A stretch of 64,000 nucleotides of DNA from Meridianimaribacter flavus (GCF_004366715.1 NZ_SOQZ01000001.1:310001-374000), one strand, 5' to 3'. Counted from the stretch's first letter, positions 15,751 through 24,357 are shown. Made by a program: numbers and translations. Notes: generated by a model not told the origin, from the letters alone.

Positions 15751-16587
15751 ATGAAAAGGACTATTTATTCTATATTTTTTATCTTGTTGTTGAGTTGTTC
15801 AATGTCTTGTGACGATGAAAATTCATTTTCTGAAATCACTAAAATTGCATTGCGAGATGTAGGGAATTCACTTTTACTGTCTCAAAACGATTCTACCTCT
15901 TTGGTTTTACCAATTACTAATATTGATACTAACAAATTTGAATTAACCTTTCAAGAAGAACTAAGTATTGTTCCAGATAGTTTAGTAGATGCAGTAAAGA
16001 ATAGCTTTGCAAAAGCCAATTTGCCTGATAATTATAGAATTGAAGTATTGCATTGCTCAGATAATGAAGTAGCGTATAGCTATGAAATGAAAAATGAAGA
16101 GCAGAACAGTATTATACCTTGTATGGGTAGAGCATTACCTGTTGGGTGTTATATAATTCAAGTGCAATTTACTGAGCTTAAACAAACTTCTTGGGTAATC
16201 TATGTATTACTTTTTGGTGGAGTAATTTTGGCTTTATGGTTTTTAATGAAACTTAGAAAACCAAAGCTCAAGGAAGACACGTTGGAATCTTACATTATTG
16301 GAAAATATGAGTTTTACCCTGACCAAAATAAATTGGTAAAGTCAGCTTCTGAAATTCAACTTTCCAAAAAAGAGTGCGAACTGCTTGAAATTTTCTATGA
16401 AAACTTGAATACTGTAGTTAAACGAGATGAGTTGGTTAAACGAGTTTGGGAAGACCAAGGCGTGTTTGTTGGTAGGAGTTTAGATACCTATATTTCTAAA
16501 CTGAGAAAAAAATTACAGGAGGACGATTCTATAAAAATAACCAACATTCATGGTGTTGGATATAAGTTGGAAGTCTTAGATTCATAG
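15751..16587 (+). CDS. membrane-spanning winged-helix transcriptional regulator (ToxR-like one-component)
   Basis: 278 residues. An N-terminal export signal (MKRTIYSIFFILLLSC) is followed by a periplasmic domain of about 130 residues with the conserved-looking ALRDVGNSLLLSQNDSTSLV and three later Cys. A membrane helix follows at about 148-166 (SWVIYVLLFGGVILALWFLM), then a cytoplasmic C-terminal OmpR/PhoB-type winged helix (about 180-275: LSKKECELLEIFYEN, VWEDQGVFVGRSLDTYISKL, IHGVGYKLEV). Sensor and DNA-binding domains are thus on one chain, in the reverse order to ToxR/CadC. Similar proteins recur in Bacteroidota but the signal is unknown. yraN follows by 20 bases. Confidence 0.85.
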   Translation: MKRTIYSIFFILLLSCSMSCDDENSFSEITKIALRDVGNSLLLSQNDSTSLVLPITNIDTNKFELTFQEELSIVPDSLVDAVKNSFAKANLPDNYRIEVLHCSDNEVAYSYEMKNEEQNSIIPCMGRALPVGCYIIQVQFTELKQTSWVIYVLLFGGVILALWFLMKLRKPKLKEDTLESYIIGKYEFYPDQNKLVKSASEIQLSKKECELLEIFYENLNTVVKRDELVKRVWEDQGVFVGRSLDTYISKLRKKLQEDDSIKITNIHGVGYKLEVLDS

Positions 16588-16607
16588 CATTTTAATTATT
16601 AAATAAG

Positions 16608-16967
16608 ATGGCACAACACAACGAACTTGGTAAAAAAGGCGAACAACTAGCAGTAGATTTTTTGTTGCAAAATCACTATGAAATTGTGGAACGCAATTAT
16701 CGTTTTGACAAGGCTGAGGTTGATATTATAGCCCAAAAAGAAGCTATTCTTGCCATTATTGAAGTGAAAACACGCTCTACTACCGATTTTGGAAATCCGC
16801 AAGATTTTGTAAAACCAAAACAAATTAAAAACCTGGTAAAAGCAGTAGATGAATACGTAACCGTAAATGGTTTAGAGGTAGAAGTGCGTTTTGATATTAT
16901 TGCAATTGTAAAAAACGAAAAAGACTACACGATAGAGCATTTAGAAAATGCATTTTTTCATTTTTAA
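16608..16967 (+). CDS. yraN: YraN family protein (UPF0102)
   Basis: 119 residues, the normal family length. It begins NELGKKGEQLAVDFLLQNHY and has the restriction-endonuclease-like core ERNYRF-x3-EVDIIAQKE...AIIEVKTRS (D and E-x-K positions), followed by VDEYV. YraN proteins are predicted nucleases or Holliday-junction-related factors; the biochemical role is unsettled. It follows the winged-helix regulator closely and ends at a REP-like palindrome. Confidence 0.93.
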   Translation: MAQHNELGKKGEQLAVDFLLQNHYEIVERNYRFDKAEVDIIAQKEAILAIIEVKTRSTTDFGNPQDFVKPKQIKNLVKAVDEYVTVNGLEVEVRFDIIAIVKNEKDYTIEHLENAFFHF

Positions 16968-16989
16968 TTCCCACGAAAGTGGCAATCTC
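16966..16989 (+). repeat. REP-like palindromic unit, first copy
   Basis: A 24-nt unit beginning AATTCC and ending AATCTC, with a CCAC-GAAA-GTGG hairpin in the middle. It starts inside the yraN stop codon. An inverted partner with the same ends lies at 17065-17088. Units of this form are common dispersed intergenic repeats in flavobacterial genomes, but I could not count copies here. Confidence 0.6.
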
Positions 16990-17064
16990 AAAAATTAACG
17001 CAAGATTTTCATTAAAGTAATACCAGTAATTTCAAAAGGTATATGGAATAAGTCTTAAAGCTAA

Positions 17065-17088
17065 GAGATTCCTGCCTACGCAGGAATT
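17065..17088 (-). repeat. REP-like palindromic unit, inverted second copy
   Basis: On the minus strand it reads AATTCC, TGCGTAGGCA, GGAATCTC: the same length and ends as the copy at 16966-16989 but a different hairpin. The core ATTCCTGC-CTAC-GCAGGAAT is a perfect 8-bp stem with a short T-run, so it may also terminate the convergent yraN and nadD transcripts. It abuts the nadD stop. Confidence 0.6.
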
Positions 17089-17667
17089 TTACCTATAAAA
17101 ATTCATTTCGTCAACATATTCCCAAACGTGTTCAGGAAGCATTGGCCTTATGTTTTTACCTGCTTTTATTGATTTTCTAATAAATGTAGAAGAGAGCTCC
17201 ATTATTGGAGCAGCAACATGATGAATTTTTGGGTGAGCATCAAACTGGGTTTCAACACTTCCTTCAGAAATACGAGGATACACATATATATCATGACCTT
17301 GAAGAATCAATTCATAGTTTTTCCATTTATGGAAACTTTTTAAATTGTCTTCACCCATAATTAAAGCAAACTCATAATCAGGATGTTTTTCTTGTAAGTA
17401 TGTAAGCGTATTTATAGTATAATTTGGTTGCGGCAAGTTAAACTCAATATCGCTTGGTTTTAGTTTGGTATAGTCTTTAGTAGCACGATATACCATTTCT
17501 AAACGTTGGTGGTTATCTAGTAAAGAGTTCTTTTTTTTAAACGGATTGTGAGGCGTAACTACTAACCATATTTGGTCCAAATCACTATATTCAGCCATGT
17601 GGTTGGCAATGGTTAAATGCCCAACATGAATAGGGTTAAACGTGCCAAAATAAAGACCTATTTTCAT
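17089..17667 (-). CDS. nadD: nicotinate-nucleotide adenylyltransferase
   Basis: 192 residues. Adenylates nicotinate mononucleotide in NAD synthesis. The nucleotidyltransferase motif GTFNPIHVGHLTIA (H-x-G-H) is at residues 8-21, and the second motif SSTFIRKSIKAG (S-S-T-x-I-R) is near residue 160. The start overlaps the gmk stop by 4 bases, so it is the last gene of the yicC-gmk-nadD operon. Confidence 0.96.
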   Translation of the reverse strand: MKIGLYFGTFNPIHVGHLTIANHMAEYSDLDQIWLVVTPHNPFKKKNSLLDNHQRLEMVYRATKDYTKLKPSDIEFNLPQPNYTINTLTYLQEKHPDYEFALIMGEDNLKSFHKWKNYELILQGHDIYVYPRISEGSVETQFDAHPKIHHVAAPIMELSSTFIRKSIKAGKNIRPMLPEHVWEYVDEMNFYR

Positions 17668-18245
17668 TTTTTATCAATACCTAAATAGTTTGAAACTAGT
17701 TTGTATGCTTCGTCTAAAGCTTTGTCTAAATCGTCGTTAACTACAATTTTGTCAAACAATGGTGCAGTTGCCAATTCAGCAGATGCCTTTGCAATACGCA
17801 TGTTTATTTTGTCGTCGCTTTCGGTCTTACGTTTTTTAAGTCTTATTTTAAGTTCGTCAATACTTGGAGGTTTTACAAAAATGGCAAGTGTTTCTTCTGG
17901 GAATTTTCGTTTAATGCGTAATCCTCCAGAAACATCAATATCAAAAATAACATGTTTTCCTTTGGCCCAAATACGCTCCACTTCGGTTTTTAAAGTGCCA
18001 TAAAAGTTATCGCGATATACTTCTTCCCACTCCAAAAACTCATCATTTTTTATTTTCTTTTTAAAGTCTTCAAAACTTAAAAAATAGTAGTCTTTACCAT
18101 GTACTTCTTCGCCTCTTTTGGCACGCGAAGTAGCCGAAATAGAAAATTCTAAATCCAACTCTTGCTGTTTAAGCAAATGTCTTACAATAGTGGTTTTTCC
18201 TGAGCCAGAAGGCGCTGAAAACACAATAAGTTTACCTTGCTTCAT
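17664..18245 (-). CDS. gmk: guanylate kinase
   Basis: 193 residues. Phosphorylates GMP to GDP. The Walker A loop is FSAPSGSGKTTI (residues about 8-19), and the GMP-binding elements SATSRAKRGEEVHGKDYYF and EFLEWEEVYRDNFYGT follow in the normal order. It overlaps yicC by one base upstream and nadD by four downstream, the usual Bacteroidota arrangement. Confidence 0.97.
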   Translation of the reverse strand: MKQGKLIVFSAPSGSGKTTIVRHLLKQQELDLEFSISATSRAKRGEEVHGKDYYFLSFEDFKKKIKNDEFLEWEEVYRDNFYGTLKTEVERIWAKGKHVIFDIDVSGGLRIKRKFPEETLAIFVKPPSIDELKIRLKKRKTESDDKINMRIAKASAELATAPLFDKIVVNDDLDKALDEAYKLVSNYLGIDKK

Positions 18246-19102
18246 TATAATACGTTTAAGAGTTGTTCTTTAATTTTTTCGAGCTCATCTTTCATTTGAA
18301 CTACCAGTTTTTGCATTGGTGCATAATTAGATTTTGATCCAATGGTATTGATTTCGCGTCCCATTTCCTGACTGATAAATCCTAATTTTTTACCGTTAGA
18401 ATCGCTAGATTTTAATGTTTTCAAAAAGTAGTCCAAATGATTGCTTAATCTTACTTTTTCTTCAGTAATGTCAAATTTTTCTATGTAAAAGACCAGTTCT
18501 TGCTCAAAACGATTTTCGTCAACTTTTTCTTTTATATCAGCAATTCCTTTTTGCAAACGCTCTCTTACTCCTTCAATACGCTCAGGATCCATTTTTATAA
18601 CTTGCTCCAATAGGTTTGAAATAGTATTGACACGTTCTATAAAATCGGCTTCCAAAACTTGTCCTTCATCTAATCTGTACTGATAAATTTTTTCTAGGCT
18701 GCTATCAATTTCTTTAGCAATTTGGCTCCATTCGTCCTCATCAATTTCATCACGTTCAGTAGTCACTGCATCAGGAAGTCTAATAGCCATTTTAAGCATT
18801 TCGGTTTCATCACCATCAACAACTTCTTTAAGTTGTTTAATGTATTGTTGCACAACTGTTTTGTTGATTTGAGTAGAGGTTTCTTCACCAGTAATTTCCA
18901 TGTACAACGAAAAATCTATTTTACCTCTTACCAGTTTAGAAGCGATTTGTTTTCTTATCTCAAGTTCCTTTTCTCTGTAAAGCGAAGGCATGCGAGTATT
19001 TAAATCTAAATTTTTGCTGTTAAGGGATTTTACCTCTATTGAAATCTTTTTTGTTGGAAGTTGAATTACAGACTTCCCATAACCTGTCATTGATTGTATC
19101 AT
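18245..19102 (-). CDS. yicC: YicC family protein
   Basis: 285 residues from the ATG at 19102. It opens MIQSMTGYGKSVIQLPTKK, the invariant start of the family, and ends with the DUF1732 region (LGFISQEMGREINTIGSKSN). E. coli YicC has been reported to be an endoribonuclease; the role here is taken from the family. A longer frame from 19147 would add 15 residues before the conserved start and is rejected. It is the first gene of the yicC-gmk-nadD operon, and a possible -7 element (complement of CAAAGGTA, 19129-19136) lies upstream. Confidence 0.94.
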   Translation of the reverse strand: MIQSMTGYGKSVIQLPTKKISIEVKSLNSKNLDLNTRMPSLYREKELEIRKQIASKLVRGKIDFSLYMEITGEETSTQINKTVVQQYIKQLKEVVDGDETEMLKMAIRLPDAVTTERDEIDEDEWSQIAKEIDSSLEKIYQYRLDEGQVLEADFIERVNTISNLLEQVIKMDPERIEGVRERLQKGIADIKEKVDENRFEQELVFYIEKFDITEEKVRLSNHLDYFLKTLKSSDSNGKKLGFISQEMGREINTIGSKSNYAPMQKLVVQMKDELEKIKEQLLNVL

Positions 19103-19235
19103 GAACCTACATTTATATAAAAGTTGAGCAAAGGTAAGGAAAAACATATAGTTATGGGTTATTATAAAAAGCGGAATAACTATTATGCTTGCATAACAAA
19201 AATCAATAGATTTGTAGAACTTAAAAACCTATGTT

Positions 19236-19712
19236 ATGTATAAAAAACAATTTGAAATTAGATGGAGTGATGTTGATGCTAATAGGCATTTAGCAAATTC
19301 TGCCTATGTAAACTTTATGAGTCATACTCGAGTGGCTTTTTTTGAAGATCATGGCTTTTCGCTTTCAAACTTAGCTAAGTATGATATTAGTCCTGTAATT
19401 TTTTATGAGCACATCTATTATTTTAAAGAAGCGTTTTTAGGCACGCCAATTACTGTAAGCTTAGAAATTATGGGCTTAAGTGATGATGGTATGTTTTTTC
19501 AAATAGAGCACAATTTCTACAATCATAAAGGTGAAAACTTAGCTAATTGTGAAATTTTAGGTGCTTGGATTAATTTAAAAACAAGATCGTTAACACCACT
19601 TCCTGAAAACTTTAAACAGGAAATGGACACTTTCCCTAAGTCCAAAAACTTTAAGGTTTTAACAAAAGAAGATACTAGAAAGTTCGGTAAAAAGCCAGTA
19701 AACCTAAGCTGA
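19236..19712 (+). CDS. acyl-CoA thioesterase, 4HBT hotdog fold
   Basis: 158 residues. It begins FEIRWSDVDANRHLANSAYV, the D-x-N/R-H-x-x-N active-site motif of 4-hydroxybenzoyl-CoA/FadM-type thioesterases, then has typical hotdog strands (ITVSLEIMGLSDDGMFFQIEH). The family hydrolyses acyl-CoA esters; the substrate is unknown. A full TAnnTTTG match (TAGATTTG, 19207-19214) lies 22 nt before the ATG. The last 9 bases overlap the convergent EamA gene. Confidence 0.9.
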   Translation: MYKKQFEIRWSDVDANRHLANSAYVNFMSHTRVAFFEDHGFSLSNLAKYDISPVIFYEHIYYFKEAFLGTPITVSLEIMGLSDDGMFFQIEHNFYNHKGENLANCEILGAWINLKTRSLTPLPENFKQEMDTFPKSKNFKVLTKEDTRKFGKKPVNLS

Positions 19713-20597
19713 TGCTTTAGGCTTTTTGGTAACCAAATACACTCCAGTAAAAATTAAAGCAGCAGCTAATATTTTTACAGTGTTTACAGTATCGCTTCCC
19801 ATTAGTATTGCAAAAATACCAGCAATTACAGGTTGTATGTACAAAAATGTACTTACTGTTGATGCTCTTAGTTTTGTTAGCGCTAACGGATTTAAAAGAT
19901 ATGTACCAAAAGTTGCGCCTACAATAACAAATAGTATTGAGAAATAGATGTATGGCGTAAATGTATTAAGGTCAACACTTAATACCTCATTATACCCAAA
20001 AGGTAACACCAAAATAAAACCAAATAAAAACAACCATTTTATAAATGTAAACGGATGGTATTTATTGGTGAGTTTTTTAATGATTATTAAGTAAATACTA
20101 TAAGACACAGCATTAATAAATACTAAAAAGTTACCTAGCAAAATATTGTCTCCAACAACTTTTGAACGTCCATAAACCGATAGTACAATAGCTCCAGCAA
20201 ACCCAAGTATAACGCCTAAAATTTTAAGAGAGGTTAATTTTTCGTTCAGCAAAAAAGAAGACAGTACCAAAACCACAATAGGTACAACAGTCATAATTAC
20301 TGATGCATGTATAGGTGTTGTAAATTCTAAGCCTTTAAAAAAGGTAAGCATATTAAGAGCAATACCAAAAATAGAGGCAAAGAAGAAGGTTAAAAAGTCC
20401 TTTTTATCAATTTTTTCTTTAGGAGCGAAGATGCTAAAAATCCAAAAAAGCACAGCAGCTCCTAGCACTCTAAGTAAGATAAATCCAAACGGTTTTACAT
20501 GTCCTTCATCAATAACATCATTAGCAAAGGTAAAGGTAAGACCATATATAACTTGAACTATAAAAGCGGCTATTAAAGCCAAAATTCGGCTATTCAT
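19704..20597 (-). CDS. EamA/DMT family transporter
   Basis: 297 residues from the ATG at 20597, with ten hydrophobic helices in two EamA repeats (for example IYGLTFTFANDVID in the first and YPSIYLIIIKKL-like sequence in the second). The drug/metabolite transporter family exports amino acids, metabolites or nucleotide sugars; the substrate cannot be read from sequence. A start at 20663 would add 22 basic residues with no membrane helix and overlap the upstream gene further. Its start lies within the 3' end of the ArsC-like gene, so the two are coupled. Confidence 0.9.
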   Translation of the reverse strand: MNSRILALIAAFIVQVIYGLTFTFANDVIDEGHVKPFGFILLRVLGAAVLFWIFSIFAPKEKIDKKDFLTFFFASIFGIALNMLTFFKGLEFTTPIHASVIMTVVPIVVLVLSSFLLNEKLTSLKILGVILGFAGAIVLSVYGRSKVVGDNILLGNFLVFINAVSYSIYLIIIKKLTNKYHPFTFIKWLFLFGFILVLPFGYNEVLSVDLNTFTPYIYFSILFVIVGATFGTYLLNPLALTKLRASTVSTFLYIQPVIAGIFAILMGSDTVNTVKILAAALIFTGVYLVTKKPKASA

Positions 20598-20943
20598 GTA
20601 TTGCTTTTTTTGCAGCCTCAACAGTTTTAGCGCTGTTGCCAATAAAAATCTGATTATTTGCAAGTATCACAGGTCTGCTTAAAAAGGTGTAATGCTCAAG
20701 GATGTACTGTTTATAATCTTTTTCAGAAAGGTTCATGTCTTTTAAGCCCATTTCTTTATAAAGTTTTGCACGTTTGCTAAACAACGCTTCATAACTACCA
20801 GCTAGAGCTTTCATTTCGTCGAGTTGCTTAACAGTTATTTCTTCGGTTTTAATATCCTGTAAGGTAAAATCTGAAGGTAGATTAAGCGTTTTTAAAATTC
20901 GCACGCAAGTGCTACAAGTTTTTAGGTAGTAAACTTTATTCAT
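20590..20943 (-). CDS. ArsC/Spx-like thioredoxin-fold protein
   Basis: 117 residues, the normal ArsC-family length. It has a C-S-T-C motif at residues 10-13 (LKTCSTCVRIL), a thioredoxin-like layout and FLSRPVILANNQIFIG, with the Arg-Pro that binds the anion in ArsC. The family includes glutaredoxin-dependent arsenate reductases and the regulator Spx. Without other ars genes nearby a role in arsenic resistance is not supported; a general thiol reductase is equally likely. Its 3' end overlaps the EamA gene by 8 bases. Confidence 0.85.
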   Translation of the reverse strand: MNKVYYLKTCSTCVRILKTLNLPSDFTLQDIKTEEITVKQLDEMKALAGSYEALFSKRAKLYKEMGLKDMNLSEKDYKQYILEHYTFLSRPVILANNQIFIGNSAKTVEAAKKAIHE

Positions 20944-21017
20944 GAGTTAACAGTTTTACACTGCAAAGTAAACGGATTTGAAGCAAAAATTAATTACTTT
21001 TAAATAAAATTTAAACT

Positions 21018-21473
21018 ATGGAATGGGATTTTGATATTACATTAAAAAACAGAGCTGTTCTTAAAACCTTTATTGAGAACTACTCCTTAGAAGAGCTCAA
21101 TAAAGTACCTAAAGGGTTTAAAAACAATATGATTTGGAATATAGCTCACACCATTGCTACTCAACAATTGTTGGTGTATAAGCTATCGGGTTTACCAATG
21201 ATTGTTAACGATGATTTTGTTGAAGCGTTTAGAAAAGGTACAAAACCTGAACGCGATTTAACACAAGCCGAAGTTGACGAAATAAAAGGATTACTTTTCT
21301 CAACTATTGAAAAAACCAAGGAAGATTATAACAACAAAATCTTTCAAACCTTTAATGAATATACAGTAACCACAAAAAACAGGTTAACAAATGTCGAGGA
21401 AGCCATTGCCTTTAACAATTACCACGAAGGCTTGCACCTAGGTTATATTTTAGCGTTAAAGAAATCTATTTAA
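21018..21473 (+). CDS. DinB family protein
   Basis: 151 residues forming a predicted four-helix bundle. The DinB metal triad is present: H44 (WNIAHTIATQQLLVYKLSG), H136 and H140 (NYHEGLHLGYI). These proteins bind a divalent metal and include thiol transferases; the specific substrate is unknown. This is the DinB_2 type, unrelated to DNA polymerase IV. The stop directly abuts the stop of the convergent DUF3298 gene. Confidence 0.92.
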   Translation: MEWDFDITLKNRAVLKTFIENYSLEELNKVPKGFKNNMIWNIAHTIATQQLLVYKLSGLPMIVNDDFVEAFRKGTKPERDLTQAEVDEIKGLLFSTIEKTKEDYNNKIFQTFNEYTVTTKNRLTNVEEAIAFNNYHEGLHLGYILALKKSI

Positions 21474-22223
21474 TTACTCTGAGAGTTTTAAGAACTCACT
21501 AATTTCACTGTAAGGTATAGTAAACTCAGTAACACCTTGAGCATAAGCAGCTATTTCGTAGGTGTTGTATAAAAAGATGATGCCTTCATCGCTAAAACCA
21601 ATATTTTCAGGCATTTTAAAAAACTCGTCAAAAAAGTAATCGTCAGTATTTTGGTTTTTAGAGATGTTCAATTCTTTTTCAAGATAGGTTTCAGCAAGTT
21701 CAGCAACTTTTGTGGGATTATTAAAAATATCATCAAAACTGTATAATGCTCCAGATTTAGGGTTAAAATTCAACAAAGTAATAACGCTATTGCCATGAGC
21801 TCCACCAGTAAACGTGTAAGAGTCAATTGCAATGGTAATTACGTTTTCAGAGTTGTAAACTACTTCGCCACTTACATTTGCATCCCATTTAATTGAGCTG
21901 TCTTCAAATTCTTTTTTAAAATTTATATATCTGTTTTCAAAATCTTTAATTGAAGCTTCTAATGATAATTGTTCGGTATCATCTTCAAAAAAGGCTATGT
22001 TTTTTGAAATGGTTTGCTCTATTTCAGAATTTATTTTTGAAGCAATGTCTGATTTGGATGTAACTTTTGGGTAGATAATTTCAATATTAACATGCTCATT
22101 GTTTTCAATAGCTGTTTCAGAAAATTCAATAGGAGTTACTTCATTTTTACAGCTGTAAAAGAGGGTGAATATTACTATAATTAGGCTAAGTTTTTTCACA
22201 GGGAAAAGGATTTTGTTAAACAT
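21474..22223 (-). CDS. RsiV-like lipoprotein (DUF4163/DUF3298)
   Basis: 249 residues. The signal peptide ends in a lipobox-like LFYSC, so it is probably a lipoprotein. The rest carries DUF4163 (IEIIYPKVTSKSDIASKIN region) and DUF3298 (TGGAHGNSVITLLNFNPKSG, then DEGIIFLYNTYEIAAYAQG), the fold seen in the extracytoplasmic part of the anti-sigma factor RsiV and in PdaC. No sigma factor or cytoplasmic anti-sigma segment is adjacent, so an anti-sigma role is not supported. It may bind a cell-wall or lysozyme-type ligand. Confidence 0.85.
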   Translation of the reverse strand: MFNKILFPVKKLSLIIVIFTLFYSCKNEVTPIEFSETAIENNEHVNIEIIYPKVTSKSDIASKINSEIEQTISKNIAFFEDDTEQLSLEASIKDFENRYINFKKEFEDSSIKWDANVSGEVVYNSENVITIAIDSYTFTGGAHGNSVITLLNFNPKSGALYSFDDIFNNPTKVAELAETYLEKELNISKNQNTDDYFFDEFFKMPENIGFSDEGIIFLYNTYEIAAYAQGVTEFTIPYSEISEFLKLSE

Positions 22224-22245
22224 ACTATAAAGGTATTACATAGAT

Positions 22246-22275
22246 TTGAATACAACGAATTAAAGGTTAAATTTG
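22246..22275 (+). promoter_or_regulatory. promoter for metB
   Basis: TTG at 22246-22248, 19 nt, TAAATTTG at 22268-22275 (full match to TAnnTTTG). The leader would be about 28 nt, too short for a known SAM riboswitch. A second TAGATTTG lies at 22241-22248. Confidence 0.65.
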
Positions 22276-22309
22276 TTGTAATTATAAAAATAGAAAGACA
22301 TTCAGTACT

Positions 22310-23449
22310 ATGAAATTTAATACTAAAACAATACATGGAGGTCAAGAGCACGATCCTGCTTATGGTTCGGTTATGCCTCCAATTTATCAAACATCTACTT
22401 ACGCACAATCTACTCCTGGAGGACACAAAGGATATGAATATTCAAGAACTCATAACCCAACACGTAATGCGCTTGAAAATGCTTTTGCAAGTATAGAAAA
22501 TGGAAATCATGGGTTAGCATTTGGGTCTGGTTTGGCAGCTATTGATGCAGTAATTAAGCTTTTAAATCCTGGAGATGAAGTTATCTCAACTAACGATTTG
22601 TATGGCGGAAGTTATAGATTGTTTACAAGTGTTTTTGAACGCTTTGGAATAAAATTTCATTTTGTAGGAATGGAAAATGCGTCTAGCATTGAAAACTACG
22701 TAAATGAAAACACAAAGCTTATTTGGGTTGAAACACCTACTAACCCAATGATGAATATTATTGATATTAAAGCAGTATCAGCAATTGCTAAAAAGCACAA
22801 TTTGCTATTAGCAGTTGATAATACTTTTGCTACACCATATTTACAACAACCTTTAGATTTAGGAGCTGATATTGTAATGCATTCGGCAACTAAATATCTT
22901 GGTGGACATAGCGATGTTGTTATGGGAGCATTAGTTGTAAAAGATAAAGCGCTTGCTGAAAAATTGTATTTTATACAAAATGCAAGTGGAGCAGTTTGTG
23001 GTCCTCAAGATAGCTTTTTGGTATTAAGAGGCATAAAAACACTACATGTACGTATGCAACGTCATTGCGAAAATGGTAAAGCAGTTGCTGAGTTTTTAGC
23101 AAATCATCCTAAAATTGAAAATGTATATTGGCCTGGGTTTACGAGTCATCCAAACCACGAAGTTGCAAAGTCGCAAATGAAGGATTTTGGAGGAATGGTA
23201 TCGTTTACCACAAAAGGGAACAATTATGAAGAAGCTATAAAAATTGTTGAGAAATTAAAGGTGTTTACGCTTGCTGAGTCTTTAGGAGGTGTAGAATCTT
23301 TAGCTGGACATCCAGCAAGTATGACACATGCTAGTATACCAAAAGAAGAGCGCGAAAAAACAGGAGTAGTAGATTCGTTAATTAGACTTAGCGTTGGTAT
23401 TGAAGATGAAGCCGATTTAATTGCCGATTTAGAACAGGCTATAGGATAG
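22310..23449 (+). CDS. metB: cystathionine gamma-synthase family PLP enzyme
   Basis: 379 residues, Cys/Met metabolism PLP-dependent family. It has TKTIHGGQEHDPAYGSVMPP at the N-terminus, the YSRTHNPTRNALE motif, LIWVETPTNPMMNI, DNTFATPYLQQPLDLGADI, and the PLP lysine in MHSATKYLGGHSD. The C-terminal AESLGGVESLAGHPASMTHA and RLSVGIED are also standard. It catalyses gamma-replacement on an activated homoserine to make cystathionine, or the related gamma-elimination; MetB versus cystathionine gamma-lyase cannot be fully separated by sequence alone. It has its own promoter and terminator. Confidence 0.93.
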   Translation: MKFNTKTIHGGQEHDPAYGSVMPPIYQTSTYAQSTPGGHKGYEYSRTHNPTRNALENAFASIENGNHGLAFGSGLAAIDAVIKLLNPGDEVISTNDLYGGSYRLFTSVFERFGIKFHFVGMENASSIENYVNENTKLIWVETPTNPMMNIIDIKAVSAIAKKHNLLLAVDNTFATPYLQQPLDLGADIVMHSATKYLGGHSDVVMGALVVKDKALAEKLYFIQNASGAVCGPQDSFLVLRGIKTLHVRMQRHCENGKAVAEFLANHPKIENVYWPGFTSHPNHEVAKSQMKDFGGMVSFTTKGNNYEEAIKIVEKLKVFTLAESLGGVESLAGHPASMTHASIPKEEREKTGVVDSLIRLSVGIEDEADLIADLEQAIG

Positions 23450-23466
23450 TTTGAACTTTCAAGAAT

Positions 23467-23499
23467 AAAAAAGACCAACAATTACTGTTGGTCTTTTTT
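23467..23499. terminator. bidirectional terminator between metB and the THC0290-type gene
   Basis: AAAAAGACCAACA pairs with TGTTGGTCTTTTT around a 5-nt loop (23481-23485), with A-run and T-run on either side, serving both convergent genes. Confidence 0.9.
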
Positions 23500-23518
23500 A
23501 TTATATATCTTAAAATGA

Positions 23519-24325
23519 TTAATCTAAGTAGTAAATGTATCCAAAGTTTAACCATACTAACCAATCGTTGTATTTGTTGTAGTCTAGTTTATGGTCTAAA
23601 CCGTCAATCCAATCACTAAAATAGTATTGCCAACGAAGGTCTAGCATTAAATCGGATAATTCGGTTAATTTATATCTAACACCAACGCTTGTTACTACAG
23701 ACCACGCATTGACTTTATCTAAATTAATAGGATATTCAGTATCAGTTGCAGGATCAAACCAATAGGAATAAATGTTGTTTTGGTTAAAGATGTTTCCGTC
23801 ACCATAATCAGTACTTCCTTGTGGACTAGATGAGGTATAATGCGCTCCTAAACTTATAAAGGGAGCAAACCTATAACTAAACGCTTGAAAAGAACGAATA
23901 CTCAAGGGAAAATATTCTAACTGCATACCAACATCAAAATTTTCAGCCACACCACGTTGCGCTCTTAATCTATCAGCGTTATCACTAACATTATCTGGTC
24001 CTACCCATTCACCATGATGTTGTAGGTTGGTTTTATTCCAAGATATTTCACTACGAAGTTTAAAGTGATCGTTAAAGTAGGTGTCAGTAGAGTAGCAGTT
24101 ACAGTCTGCTCTGTAAGCAAAATTGATGTAGTGAACTAAACCAATACCAATACCTGAGTTTCCAAAATTGGTTTCTTCTTCGTTTCTACTACCAAAATCT
24201 GATCTAAATTGAACTGGTCCAACTATAGCACCAATTTCGTGGGAAAAACCTAGTTGAGAAAACACATTATTTACATTTGCAAGAAGAACAAATATAATGG
24301 TTAACTGTTTCAAATTAAGCGCCAT
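23519..24325 (-). CDS. outer-membrane beta protein, THC0290_0291 type
   Basis: 268 residues. The signal peptide (MALNLKQLTIIFVLLANVNNVFS) is followed by LGFSHEIGAIVGPVQFRSDF, NSGIGIGLVHYINFAYRADC and a series of aromatic beta strands ending in WLVWLNFGYIYYLD, consistent with an outer-membrane barrel. I recall this pattern from the flavobacterial family named THC0290_0291, of unknown function. A Cys pair (ADCNCYS) is conserved in that memory. It is transcribed alone from a promoter at 24358-24387. Confidence 0.8.
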   Translation of the reverse strand: MALNLKQLTIIFVLLANVNNVFSQLGFSHEIGAIVGPVQFRSDFGSRNEEETNFGNSGIGIGLVHYINFAYRADCNCYSTDTYFNDHFKLRSEISWNKTNLQHHGEWVGPDNVSDNADRLRAQRGVAENFDVGMQLEYFPLSIRSFQAFSYRFAPFISLGAHYTSSSPQGSTDYGDGNIFNQNNIYSYWFDPATDTEYPINLDKVNAWSVVTSVGVRYKLTELSDLMLDLRWQYYFSDWIDGLDHKLDYNKYNDWLVWLNFGYIYYLD

Positions 24326-24357
24326 ATGGTTTCATTTAGTGAGGGCATAGATATCAA

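Noticed and set aside
20590-20943. Arsenic resistance locus
   Set aside because: Only an ArsC-fold protein; no arsB, acr3 or arsR nearby.
22276-22309. Possible SAM riboswitch before metB
   Set aside because: The leader after the promoter is only about 30 nt and shows no stem structure.
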